From the NCBI GenBank assembly GCA_963747255.1, contig CAVVEG010000011.1, forward strand, positions 62,001-126,000: DNA of 64,000 nucleotides, in the 5' to 3' direction. Of the stretch, positions 50,349 through 58,913 are shown piece by piece. Position numbers and translations under genes: made by a program. The notes below the pieces were generated by a model. The model was not told the DNA's origin. It made no database searches and saw nothing but the letters and a program-made list of their open reading frames with translations. Position 1 is the first letter of the stretch. The number at the start of each line of letters is the position of its first letter. The DNA comes from CAIYRG01 sp963747255 (GTDB taxonomy: Bacteria; Pseudomonadota; Alphaproteobacteria; Micropepsales; Micropepsaceae).

Positions 50349-50960
50349 ATGAATCAAACATCTGCAGGGGCTCCGCAGGAAAACTCGGCAGAGGATGCCG
50401 GGATTCCCGGGCCAAAACATAACCAGGAACAGCCGGTCGTCTGGGAGCGCTGGCAGAAGAAGCGCACCTTTGTCCGGGCTCTTGAAGGCACTTACAGTTT
50501 TCTCACGAAGGAACTGCTCGAAGCGCCAAGGGTGATCTCATCCAAAAGCGTGCCGTGGAAGGGTGGTCCGAACCTCTATGGAAAGCACCCGATTGCACCG
50601 GGCGCGGCAGCAAAAATCACGCAGGCTATCGAGTGCCATATCGAGGCCTATGCGCCCGGCGCCTACAGCCAGAAGCACGGCCACCTGAATTCCGCCTGTT
50701 TCTACATCATCAAGGGACGCGGTCACGACATCCATGACGGCAAGCGCATCGAATGGAAAGCCGGCGATGTGATGTTCGTGGAAAACGGGTGCGTACACCA
50801 GCACTTCAACGACGACCCTGATGGCGAGGCGATCCTGCTCGTCTTCAAGGCAAAGCCGCTATTCCTCTTTATGCATCTGCTTTATCAAAAAATGATCTCC
50901 TATCCTCCGAACACGCTGCCAAAGGGGCACGAGGATTGGACTCCGCCCACTTACTTCTGA
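50349..50960 (+). CDS. Cupin domain protein
   Basis: 203 residues. One cupin barrel: HIEAYAPGAYSQKHGHLNSA, FYIIKGRGHDIHDGKRIEW and VMFVENGCVHQHFND, with the histidines and glutamate expected of a mononuclear metal site (HGH, then VHQHF). Long N-terminal arm with RTFVRALEGTYSF. Its own function is unknown; dioxygenases, isomerases and metal-dependent sensors share this fold. First of three rightward genes opposite pyrK. Confidence 0.85.
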   Translation: MNQTSAGAPQENSAEDAGIPGPKHNQEQPVVWERWQKKRTFVRALEGTYSFLTKELLEAPRVISSKSVPWKGGPNLYGKHPIAPGAAAKITQAIECHIEAYAPGAYSQKHGHLNSACFYIIKGRGHDIHDGKRIEWKAGDVMFVENGCVHQHFNDDPDGEAILLVFKAKPLFLFMHLLYQKMISYPPNTLPKGHEDWTPPTYF

Positions 50961-50982
50961 TTCCGCGCTATCGGAGAACGAG

Positions 50983-51528
50983 ATGAAAATTCTGGATGAA
51001 CGCGATTTTGCCCACCTCGGCAAGAATACCGCCACGTTTCGCGCCGACGATATTGCCGGCTCGGCGAGCTTCCGCGAGGCCTATCGCGAGGCGCCCAACG
51101 TCGTGAGCGCCGAGGATCAGCCTTTTGAAAAATCCCCCGACGGGCTGATCAAGCACCTCGTCCACGACAAAATGGGCACGCGTGAACAATGCGTCGATGC
51201 CTATATGTTGTTTATCGAAGGCGGCGGCCATTCCGGCAAGCACCGGCATATGTGGGAAGAGGTGATCTTCGTAGCCGAAGGATCCGGATACGATCTGCAT
51301 TGGGACGTGAAGTTCGACTGTATCGACACATATCACTGGGATTGGGAAAGCGAGCCGCGGAAATTCGAGTGGCAGCGCGGGGATTTTATCTATGTCCCGC
51401 CCTTCTCGATCCACCAGCATTTCAATTCGGACAAAACCGAAGCGCGCCTGATCGTGATTAACAACCGCATCGTCAAGGCGATGGGTTTCAACTGGCTGGA
51501 TCAACTGGAGAACGCTCCCGGCTTTTAG
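50983..51528 (+). CDS. Cupin domain protein, second
   Basis: 181 residues from ATG 50983 after GGAG. Metal-site pattern GGGHSGKHRHMWEEVIFVAEG (H-x-H with glutamate) and SIHQHFNSD. A tryptophan-rich loop (DTYHWDWESEP) lies between. Related to but distinct from the preceding cupin; the two genes are 22 nt apart. Neither has a recognisable catalytic specificity. Confidence 0.85.
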   Translation: MKILDERDFAHLGKNTATFRADDIAGSASFREAYREAPNVVSAEDQPFEKSPDGLIKHLVHDKMGTREQCVDAYMLFIEGGGHSGKHRHMWEEVIFVAEGSGYDLHWDVKFDCIDTYHWDWESEPRKFEWQRGDFIYVPPFSIHQHFNSDKTEARLIVINNRIVKAMGFNWLDQLENAPGF

Positions 51529-51600
51529 CTTCGCGGCGCAGCGAAACGAAAGACACTCAGGGCCACTCCGGTCACCCGATCAGGGGGGAACGGCAGAACA

Positions 51601-53622
51601 ATGCCGGGGCAATTCGGGATGGCCGTTCATGCGCTGCAGCTCTTGCTGGAGCCGGCACGGCTGATCATTCTGGTGCTGGGCGTGCTGATCGGGCTCGCGA
51701 TCGGCTGCATGCCGGGTCTTGGCGGGGTTGTCGCGCTCGCGGTGCTGATCCCCTTCACCTACAATCTTGACGCGCAGACCTCGTTCGCATTGCTGCTCGG
51801 AGTCGCGGCGGTTACGACAACCTCGGATCTGATACCGGCCGTGTTGTTCGGGGTACCCGGGACGGTCGGCGCCGCGGCAACCGTCATTGATGGCCATCAA
51901 ATGGCGCGGCAGGGCCAGGCCGGGCGCGCCTTTGGCGCCGGATTCATCGCCGCCGCTGTCGGCGGACTTTTCGGCGCCCTTGTATTGGCATTGGCCATAC
52001 CGCTGCTCCAACCGGTCATGCTCGCGGTCGGATCACCGGAGCTTCTGGCGTTCAGCATTTTTGGTCTTTCCATGGTTGCGACATTGTCCGGCCGGGCGCC
52101 GCTGAAGGGACTCACCGCGGCCGGGCTCGGGCTGATGATTTCGATGGTTGGCTCGGGCACCCAGACCGGCACGCTGCGTTGGACCTTCAACTGGCTTTAT
52201 CTGTTCGATGGCGTTCCACTGATCCCGGTCACACTCGGGCTGTTTGCGCTCCCGGAACTCGCGGACCTTGCGATCAATCGCAAGAGCATCGCCGGCGAGA
52301 AAGTCGGCGACCTGAAGCTTTCCAGCCAGTGGGAGGGTGCGCGCGACGTATTCCGCAACTGGTGGCTGGTTTTACGTTGTAGCGCGCTCGGAACCGCGCT
52401 GGGAGTTGTGCCAGGCATCGGTTCGGCGGTGATCGACTGGATCGTTTACGGTTATGCGTTGAGGACGGAAAAAAATCCGGAACGCTTCGGGCATGGCGAT
52501 GTGCGCGGGGTCATCGCGCCCGAATCCTCCAACAATGCCAAGGAAGGTGGCCATCTGGTGCCAACGATTGCGTTCGGAATTCCTGCCGGCGCATCGATGA
52601 CACTGCTGCTGGGCGCCTTTCTCCTGCACGGCCTGACGCCGGGGCCGGACATGCTGTCCAAAAATCTCGATGTGACATATTCGATCATCTGGAGCCTGAC
52701 GCTGGCCCATGTCCTGGGGACGCTGATCTGCCTGGTAGGCGCGCGTCAGCTGGCAAAATTCGCCGAGATGCGACATCAGGTTCTGTTGCCGCTGATCATG
52801 CCGGTCGTGCTTGTCGCCACCTTCCAGGCGACGCGAAGCTGGGGCGATCTCTATTTTCTGCTGTTTTTCGGCACGCTCGGGTGGATCATGAAGCGCTTCT
52901 CGTGGCCACGTCCGCCAATGGTGCTCGGATTTGTTCTTGGCCCGATCTTCGAACGTTATCTTTTCCTTTCGAACCAGATCTATGGCGCGCGCTGGATTTT
53001 TCATCCCGTGGTGATCGGAATCGCTGTGTTGATCGTGTGGGCTCTGTATCGCCCCCTGGGTGAAACCGCGCGACGGCTTATCCATGAATTCACGCATCTC
53101 TCGCGATCGCATCTGAAAGTGAAACCGCGTGCATGGTTCACGCTTGCGCTGATCGCGATCATCATGGGCGCGCTGATTACATCTGCGGATTGGCCGCCGA
53201 TTGAACAGATTGTCCCCCGTACCGCCTGTCTGGCAGCTTTGGTCGTCGCCATCCTGAACCTTGTCACCGAAATTTTCGGCGCGGATCAGTCCGCCCCTGA
53301 TGTGGGCTTGCACGGACCGCCGCAGGAGCAACCGGCTTTGCCCGCCGGGATTGCGGTGCAGCGCGCGGTGGAATTTCTGCTTTGGCTGGTCGGACTCGTC
53401 GCACTCGCCGCCCTGATCGGTTTTATTCCGGCGATCGGGATTTTCGTGTTCCTTTACATGGGCTTTGGGTTCGGGGAGAAACTCCCGCGCTCTGCCGTGT
53501 TCGGCATTGCCATGGGCCTGTTCTGCTGGGCGGTGTTCGACCGCGGATTGTCCGTCCCCTGGCCGCAAGCCGTCCTGGGCGATCTCATCCCGCAACTTCG
53601 CGACGCCACAGGGCTGATGTAG
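51601..53622 (+). CDS. Tripartite tricarboxylate transporter, fused TctA-TctB permease
   Basis: 673 residues. Residues 1 to about 500 are a TctA permease: PGQFGMAVHALQLLLEPARL, GLAIGCMPGLGGVVALAVLIP, GVVPGIGSAVIDWIVYGYAL and EGGHLVPTIAFGIPAGASMT. The last 150 residues, after a charged linker, form four further helices (VEFLLWLVGLVALAALIGFI, VFGIAMGLFCWAVFDRG) that look like the small TctB subunit. TTT systems import carboxylates with a periplasmic TctC receptor; no TctC gene is adjacent. Located downstream of the cupins, so probably the uptake route for the locus. The stop abuts the convergent hydrolase stop (TAGCTA). Confidence 0.9.
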   Translation: MPGQFGMAVHALQLLLEPARLIILVLGVLIGLAIGCMPGLGGVVALAVLIPFTYNLDAQTSFALLLGVAAVTTTSDLIPAVLFGVPGTVGAAATVIDGHQMARQGQAGRAFGAGFIAAAVGGLFGALVLALAIPLLQPVMLAVGSPELLAFSIFGLSMVATLSGRAPLKGLTAAGLGLMISMVGSGTQTGTLRWTFNWLYLFDGVPLIPVTLGLFALPELADLAINRKSIAGEKVGDLKLSSQWEGARDVFRNWWLVLRCSALGTALGVVPGIGSAVIDWIVYGYALRTEKNPERFGHGDVRGVIAPESSNNAKEGGHLVPTIAFGIPAGASMTLLLGAFLLHGLTPGPDMLSKNLDVTYSIIWSLTLAHVLGTLICLVGARQLAKFAEMRHQVLLPLIMPVVLVATFQATRSWGDLYFLLFFGTLGWIMKRFSWPRPPMVLGFVLGPIFERYLFLSNQIYGARWIFHPVVIGIAVLIVWALYRPLGETARRLIHEFTHLSRSHLKVKPRAWFTLALIAIIMGALITSADWPPIEQIVPRTACLAALVVAILNLVTEIFGADQSAPDVGLHGPPQEQPALPAGIAVQRAVEFLLWLVGLVALAALIGFIPAIGIFVFLYMGFGFGEKLPRSAVFGIAMGLFCWAVFDRGLSVPWPQAVLGDLIPQLRDATGLM

Positions 53623-54660
53623 CTATCCCTGCACGAATCCGGTGATCAGCCGCGCGGTTTCGACGGGATGCTCCGATGCAACAAAATGGCCGCAGCGGTT
53701 GATGGCATGGAATTCCGTTCGATCCACAACTTTGCTTATGGTTTGCATGACATTCACGCCGAGCGGCAATGGCGCGAAGCTATCGTTCATGCCCCAGATA
53801 ATCACAGTGGGTGACTTCAGCGCCCGCGCCTGAATTTTCTGTAGAGTCTCAGCCTTCGTCCGGTACATCCACCACACTGTGTCACCGGCATTGTTGCCGA
53901 GTTTCGGGTTCTGCTTCATTTCCTCGGGATGCTCCGCCACCCATCGGTCGCGCAATTCCCGGAATTTCCGGTCCGCTTCCTGCGTCTTTGGCAGTTGCGC
54001 GATCCGGTACACCGCATCCACATAGGCATCGGTTACGAAATTCTTCAGGTACGACATGCGGCTCGTGAGTTCGGCCCGGCGAATCTCGTCCCGTGTAGGC
54101 GGCTTTTCGCGGGCTGGCGGATCCGTGCGATCCGGCACCTTTACATCATCCGTTGACAGCGCATTCGTGTCGAGGATGACCAGATGGCTGACGAGTTCGG
54201 GGCGGTCCACCGTGATGCGGGCGGCGGGCAATGCGCCGCGGGAATGTCCCAGAACCACAGCGCGCCTGATACCAAGCGCATCGATGAAGCCCGAGGCATG
54301 CCGAACGATTGCATTCATCGAGTAATCGGAATCGCTTTTGGGCAGATCCGTGTAGCCCATGCCAAGCTTGTCGAAAGCGTAGACATGGAAGTGCCTGGCC
54401 AGTTCATCGAAAATCGGGTTCCAGCCGTCTGCCGATGCCGTTGCAGGCCACTGCCCGCCATGAATGAGAACGATCGGTTGCCCGTCGCCTGCGTCGAAAT
54501 AGCGGGTCCGAATGCCACCCACATCCACAAATTTTTCCTTGCCCATCAAGTTTGAACCGAAAGAGGGCGACGGTTCGGCGCTCCAGGATACCGCAGCCCG
54601 CAAAAGCGGCGCCGCGGCGGCTCCGGCCGCGACTGCCTCAAGCAATTGCCTCCGCTGCAT
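53623..54660 (-). CDS. Exported alpha/beta hydrolase
   Basis: 345 residues. Begins MQRRQLLEAVAAGAAAAPLL, a twin-arginine-like or Sec leader. Hydrolase core: IVLIHGGQWPATASADGWN, DKLGMGYTDLP, nucleophile Ser in VVLGHSRGALPAA, acid in IWGMNDSFAP and base His in NRCGHFVASEHP. Resembles C-C bond hydrolases (BphD/MhpC class) and epoxide-hydrolase-like enzymes. Convergent and directly adjacent to the transporter; gloB lies upstream on the same strand. Substrate unknown. Confidence 0.87.
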   Translation of the reverse strand: MQRRQLLEAVAAGAAAAPLLRAAVSWSAEPSPSFGSNLMGKEKFVDVGGIRTRYFDAGDGQPIVLIHGGQWPATASADGWNPIFDELARHFHVYAFDKLGMGYTDLPKSDSDYSMNAIVRHASGFIDALGIRRAVVLGHSRGALPAARITVDRPELVSHLVILDTNALSTDDVKVPDRTDPPAREKPPTRDEIRRAELTSRMSYLKNFVTDAYVDAVYRIAQLPKTQEADRKFRELRDRWVAEHPEEMKQNPKLGNNAGDTVWWMYRTKAETLQKIQARALKSPTVIIWGMNDSFAPLPLGVNVMQTISKVVDRTEFHAINRCGHFVASEHPVETARLITGFVQG

Positions 54661-54677
54661 TTGGAAAGCGCTCCCCT

Positions 54678-55454
54678 CTAGCCTTGAAAATTATCTTTGC
54701 GACGGCGTGTTTCTGCGAACACCTCGACATCGCTCGCCGTTTCGAGCCCGAGACTGTGGCGAATTTCGGTCGAGCGCGCGCGCAGAAAGGGATTTGTTCT
54801 CTTTTCGATCCCGATATCAGACGGCAGCGTCGGACGTCCTTCGGCGCGGATTGCGCGAACTTCGACCATCCGCTGCGCCAGATCCCGATTCCCGGGCTCG
54901 ATGGTCAGCGCGAATCGTCCGTTCGCCTCCGTGTATTCATGGCCGCAATAGACGTGCGTTTCGTCGGGCAACCCGGCCAGTTTGGAAAGGCTGCGCCACA
55001 TCGTGGGCGGATCGCCTTCAAACAGCCTTCCGCAGCCCATCGCGAACAATGTGTCTCCCGTGAATACGGCCGCATCATTCTCGAACCAGAATGCGATATG
55101 CCCGCGCGTATGCGCCGGAATTTCCAGAATTTTCGCCGCGTGGCTGCCGACGCTGTACGTATCTCCTTCCACCACGCCCGCGCCTATTCCGGGAATTCGC
55201 GCCTTGTCTTTGCCTGGGCCGGCGATGACCGCTCCAAATCGGGCCTGTAACTCCAAATTTCCACCGACATGGTCCGGGTGGTGGTGGGTGTTCAGGATAT
55301 GCGTCAGCTGAAGGCCGTGAGCCGAAAGCGCCCCCATAACCGGTTTTGCCTCCGAGGGGTCCACCACGGCACAGACATTTTCATCCCGGTCAAAGACCAG
55401 CCATGCATAATTGTCTCTCAGGCATGGAACGGCTTCGATCTGGAGCTTTGTCAT
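54678..55454 (-). CDS. gloB: Hydroxyacylglutathione hydrolase (glyoxalase II)
   Basis: 258 residues from ATG 55454 (MTKLQIEAVPCLRDNYAWLV). Metallo-beta-lactamase fold with binuclear site THHHPDHVGG, HTRGHIAFWF, FTGDTLFAMGCGRLFEGDP and YCGHEYTEAN, then the C-terminal NPFLRA substrate-binding loop. Hydrolyses S-lactoylglutathione to lactate and glutathione in methylglyoxal detoxification. Divergent from the methyltransferase gene at 55.56 kb, a common pairing in Alphaproteobacteria. Confidence 0.96.
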   Translation of the reverse strand: MTKLQIEAVPCLRDNYAWLVFDRDENVCAVVDPSEAKPVMGALSAHGLQLTHILNTHHHPDHVGGNLELQARFGAVIAGPGKDKARIPGIGAGVVEGDTYSVGSHAAKILEIPAHTRGHIAFWFENDAAVFTGDTLFAMGCGRLFEGDPPTMWRSLSKLAGLPDETHVYCGHEYTEANGRFALTIEPGNRDLAQRMVEVRAIRAEGRPTLPSDIGIEKRTNPFLRARSTEIRHSLGLETASDVEVFAETRRRKDNFQG

Positions 55455-55555
55455 CGCTATTCTCATTTGCAGGTTCTGCTCCCATGCTGGGCCACGCCAC
55501 GCCCAAGAGCAATCCGAAGGTTGAACGGAATCGCCGCCAACGGTACGCATAGGCC

Positions 55556-56272
55556 ATGAGTTTCGACGTGCAGGCGCTTGAGCGTTTCTATGACAGCCGC
55601 ACCGGCCAGGTGACACGGCGCCTGATCTTCCGTCGAATCCGCGGGGCCTGGCAGAATGTCTCCGGCCAGCGCGTGCTGGGCCTCGGCTATGCCTGCCCAT
55701 ATCTGCGTCCGCTGGTCGCGGAGGCGGAGCGCTGTGTCGCGGCGATCCCGGAGGGCTTTGGCGCGACGCCATGGGGTGCAAGTGGTCTCTGCTCGACAAC
55801 GATCGTGGACGATCTCGCGCTGCCCTTTCCCGACGCGTTTTTTGACGCGGTAGTCGTCGTGCACGGATTGGAAACCGCAGAAGCGCAGCGGCCATTCCTG
55901 CGCGAAATCTGGCGCGTGCTCACTCCTGCCGGCCGATTGCTGGTGATCGCCCCGAACCGGGCCAGCCTGTGGGCGCAACTCGATACGTCTCCATTCGGCC
56001 ATGGCCAACCCTATAGCCGCGGTCAGTTGGACCGTCTGCTCAAACAGGCACTGTTCCGCCCGGAACATTGGGACGCGGCCCTGTTTATGCCCCCCTGGGG
56101 GCGCAATCCCAGCTTGCGCGCCGGACGCGCCTGGGAGCGGGTAGGGCACACAGTCTGGCCTCGCCTCGCGGGTGTTCACGTCGTAGATGCCACCAAAGAA
56201 ATGTATGTGCCGAGCGTGACGGTGAAAAAACGGCGCGCCGTGCTGCGCCCCGCCATGGCCTCGGGCAGATAG
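55556..56272 (+). CDS. Class I SAM-dependent methyltransferase-like protein
   Basis: 238 residues. RVLGLGYACPYLRPLVAEAE occupies the glycine-rich SAM motif, VDDLALPFPDAFFDAVVVVH forms motif II and FLREIWRVLTPAGRLLVIAP motif III. The GLGYACP variant departs from the canonical GxGxG, so cofactor use is likely but unproven. Usually neighbours gloB, as here. Substrate unknown. Converges with pckA and shares a bidirectional hairpin. Confidence 0.85.
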   Translation: MSFDVQALERFYDSRTGQVTRRLIFRRIRGAWQNVSGQRVLGLGYACPYLRPLVAEAERCVAAIPEGFGATPWGASGLCSTTIVDDLALPFPDAFFDAVVVVHGLETAEAQRPFLREIWRVLTPAGRLLVIAPNRASLWAQLDTSPFGHGQPYSRGQLDRLLKQALFRPEHWDAALFMPPWGRNPSLRAGRAWERVGHTVWPRLAGVHVVDATKEMYVPSVTVKKRRAVLRPAMASGR

Positions 56273-56305
56273 AAAAACGCCGCGAGCGGTTAACCGCTCG
56301 CGGCG
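56273..56305 (-). terminator. Terminator between pckA and the methyltransferase gene
   Basis: Perfect inverted repeat CGCCGCGAGCGGTT / AACCGCTCGCGGCG (56278-56305). On the minus strand a TTTTT run follows, terminating pckA; the plus strand has no T-run. Confidence 0.93.
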
Positions 56306-56323
56306 TCTGCCTTCGCTCAGGAA

Positions 56324-57943
56324 TTACTCGGCCGCTTCTGCGAGCCCCGGGGCGGCCGATAAAACATCGTCGCCCACGTGCTTCTCAAATTTCCTGAAAT
56401 TGTCGCGGAACATCCGCGCCAGTTTCTTGGCCATTTCGTCATAAGCCTCTTTGTTGGCCCAGGTGTCCCGCGGATTCAGGATCGCCCCATCGATTCCCGG
56501 AACCGAAACCGGCACCCGGAAGTGAAAATGCGGATCGATACGCATCTCCACGTCGGCGAGCGAGCCATCCAGGGCTGCGGAAAGCAATCCCCGCGTTACC
56601 TTGATTGGCATGCGGCGGCCGATGCCATATTTCCCGCCTGTCCAGCCTGTATTCACCAACCAGCAATCCGACTTGTGCTCGGCGATCAACTGCCGCAGCA
56701 GATTTCCGTATTCGGACGGATGGCGCGGCAGAAACGGGGCGCCGAAACAGGTCGAGAATGTCGGCTCCGGATCCGCGCCGAGACCCTTTTCTGTCCCCGC
56801 CACTTTGGCGGTGAATCCTGACAGGAAGTGGTACATCGCCTGGCTGGGCGTCAGCTTCGCGATCGGCGGCATGACGCCGAAAGCGTCGGCGGTCAGGAAT
56901 ATGACGTTGTTCGGGTGCTTTCCGACGCCGGTTGGCGAGGTGTTCGGAATATAGCCGATGGGATAGGCTGCGCGCGTATTCTCCGTCAGTTTTTCGGAGT
57001 CGAGATCCAGCTCGCGCGTGTCGTCGTCCATCACGACGTTTTCGAGAACCGTGCCGAAGCGATGGGCAGTTGAGAAAATCTCGGGCTCGGCCTCCGCGGA
57101 CAGCCGGATCATCTTGGCATAGCAGCCGCCTTCGATGTTGAAGATGCCGTTCTCGGACCAGCCATGTTCGTCATCGCCGATCAGGATCCGATGAGGGTCC
57201 GCGGATAAAGTGGTCTTCCCGGTTCCGGACAATCCGAAGAACAGGGCCGTATCTCCGGTATGGTCCTTGCTCATATTGGCGGAGGCGTGCATCGACATCA
57301 CGCGCTTGCCCGGCAGGAGGTAGTTCAGCAGCGTGAATACCGATTTCTTCATTTCGCCGGCGTAGGACGTGCCACCGATCAGCACGAGCTTTTTGGCCAG
57401 ATGGATGGCAATGACGGTCGATGTGCGGCAGCCATGGCTGGCCGGATCGGCCAGGAAACCCGGCAAACAGATGATGTTGAATTCGGGACGGAAATGCCGC
57501 CTCTCATGCGCCTTAACTTCGATCAGCAGGTGCTGGATAAAGAGCGAGTGCCACGCAAATTCCGTGACCACGCGCACCGGCAACCGGTGCGTCGCATCAG
57601 CCCCGCCGTAAAGGTCCTGAACGTAAAGCTCCTTGTCGCGCGCATAGGCCAGCATCGACTCCAGCAGAGCCTCGAACTTCGCGGGCTCCATCGCCTGATT
57701 GTTCTCCCACCAGATGTGGGATTCCGAAGACGGTTCGCGCACGAAGAATTTGTCTTTGGGTGACCGTCCGGTGTGTTGGCCGGTGATGACCACCAGGGGC
57801 CCATCCGCGGCCACTTTCCCTTCGTCATTACGAACGGCGCGCTCGTAAAGCTCGGCTGCGGTCAAGTTCCAATGCGCACCCTTCAGATTGCGAAATCCCA
57901 GCTGTTCCAGGCCCACAGCGCCTGGCTGACCATCCCGAGCCAT
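56324..57943 (-). CDS. pckA: Phosphoenolpyruvate carboxykinase (ATP)
   Basis: 539 residues. Converts oxaloacetate to PEP, the first committed step of gluconeogenesis. ATP P-loop GLSGTGKTTLSADPHR, metal/substrate sites LIGDDEHGW, the GGTSYAGEMKKSVFTLLNY lysine region, EGGCYAKMIRL and TGWTGGKYGIGRRM are all in place. Begins at ATG 57943 after GAGGT. The 145-nt divergent gap to moeB includes a stem (GCGTCCT/AGGACGC, 57970-57989) in its leader. Ended by a strong terminator. Confidence 0.97.
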   Translation of the reverse strand: MARDGQPGAVGLEQLGFRNLKGAHWNLTAAELYERAVRNDEGKVAADGPLVVITGQHTGRSPKDKFFVREPSSESHIWWENNQAMEPAKFEALLESMLAYARDKELYVQDLYGGADATHRLPVRVVTEFAWHSLFIQHLLIEVKAHERRHFRPEFNIICLPGFLADPASHGCRTSTVIAIHLAKKLVLIGGTSYAGEMKKSVFTLLNYLLPGKRVMSMHASANMSKDHTGDTALFFGLSGTGKTTLSADPHRILIGDDEHGWSENGIFNIEGGCYAKMIRLSAEAEPEIFSTAHRFGTVLENVVMDDDTRELDLDSEKLTENTRAAYPIGYIPNTSPTGVGKHPNNVIFLTADAFGVMPPIAKLTPSQAMYHFLSGFTAKVAGTEKGLGADPEPTFSTCFGAPFLPRHPSEYGNLLRQLIAEHKSDCWLVNTGWTGGKYGIGRRMPIKVTRGLLSAALDGSLADVEMRIDPHFHFRVPVSVPGIDGAILNPRDTWANKEAYDEMAKKLARMFRDNFRKFEKHVGDDVLSAAPGLAEAAE

Positions 57944-58005
57944 TCGTTACCTCTTTGCTCCAACCCGTTGCGTCCTTCCGGGAGGACGCCTGTTTTAAGA
58001 AAGCG

Positions 58006-58015
58006 GGTCTAGACC
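58006..58015. promoter_or_regulatory. Palindrome in the pckA/moeB divergent gap
   Basis: GGTCTAGACC is a perfect 10-bp palindrome 63 nt before pckA and 73 nt before moeB. Position suits an operator; no regulator can be assigned. Confidence 0.25.
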
Positions 58016-58088
58016 ATGTCGCGACAAATTAGAAGGGTGACATCGGGAAGCGGTTTTTCCATTGCCCCCGGCGTGTTAACAGGTCCGA

Positions 58089-58904
58089 ATGAACCGGATT
58101 ACACGGCCTGGTCCGCTCTCGGACGACGAGCTCGACCGCTATGCCCGGCACATCGTGCTCCGCGAAGTCGGCGGTGCAGGCCAGGCCAGACTCGCTGCGG
58201 CCAAAGTGCTGGTTATCGGGGCGGGCGGCCTTGGCAGTCCCCTGATCCTTTATCTCGCCGCCGCGGGAGTGGGCACCATCGGAATCGTCGATTTCGACCA
58301 CGTCAGTCTGTCCAATCTTCAGCGCCAGATTGCGCATCGCACCGCCGATATCGGCAGGGCGAAAACCGAATCCGCCGCCGAGGCGGCGCGCGCGATCAAT
58401 CCGGGAATTAATCTCGTTCTGCACAACGAACGGTTAACCTGGTCCAATGCTGCCCGGTTGATCGAAGCCTATGACATTGTCGCCGACGGATCGGATAATT
58501 TCACCACCCGTTTTCTGGTTAACGATGCGTGTTTTTTCGCAAACAGAGTTCTCGTTTCGGCCGCGGTAACGGAATTCGACGGTCAGCTTTCGACCTACAA
58601 GCCCTGGGCCCGGCGGGGGCAGTTGCCCTGCTACAGATGCCTCTTCCCCGAAGCTCCTCCACCGGGAGCGGCGCCGAGTTGCAGCGAGACCGGTGTTCTC
58701 GGCGCAGTCGCCGGTGTCATGGGGACGCTGCAGGCCGTGGAAGTGTTGAAGGAGATCATCCCTGCCGGTCAGAGCATGGCCGGGCGGCTGCTGATCTACG
58801 ATGCGCTCGAGTGTCGGTTCCGAACGGTAATTGTTCCGGCAGATCCGGCCTGCCGCTTATGCGGTCTGTCGCCGGTCATCACCGATCTGTCGTCACACGG
58901 CTAA
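58089..58904 (+). CDS. moeB: MoeB/ThiF-family sulfur-carrier adenylyltransferase
   Basis: 271 residues. E1-like enzyme that adenylates the C-terminal glycine of MoaD or ThiS. ATP-binding VLVIGAGGLGSPLILYLAAAGVG, IVDFDHVSLSNLQRQIAH with the adenylation Arg, VADGSDNFTTRFLVNDAC, and two zinc CxxC pairs (CYRC, CRLC) are present. Supports molybdopterin synthesis, needed by the molybdenum hydroxylases of the window, and could activate the MoaD-like protein at 28.7 kb. Transcribed divergently from pckA. Confidence 0.93.
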   Translation: MNRITRPGPLSDDELDRYARHIVLREVGGAGQARLAAAKVLVIGAGGLGSPLILYLAAAGVGTIGIVDFDHVSLSNLQRQIAHRTADIGRAKTESAAEAARAINPGINLVLHNERLTWSNAARLIEAYDIVADGSDNFTTRFLVNDACFFANRVLVSAAVTEFDGQLSTYKPWARRGQLPCYRCLFPEAPPPGAAPSCSETGVLGAVAGVMGTLQAVEVLKEIIPAGQSMAGRLLIYDALECRFRTVIVPADPACRLCGLSPVITDLSSHG

Positions 58905-58913
58905 GATTCAGCG

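Noticed and set aside
52372..53595. 407-codon minus-strand frame opposite the transporter
   Set aside because: His/Arg/Gln-rich antisense of a membrane protein gene; no motif.
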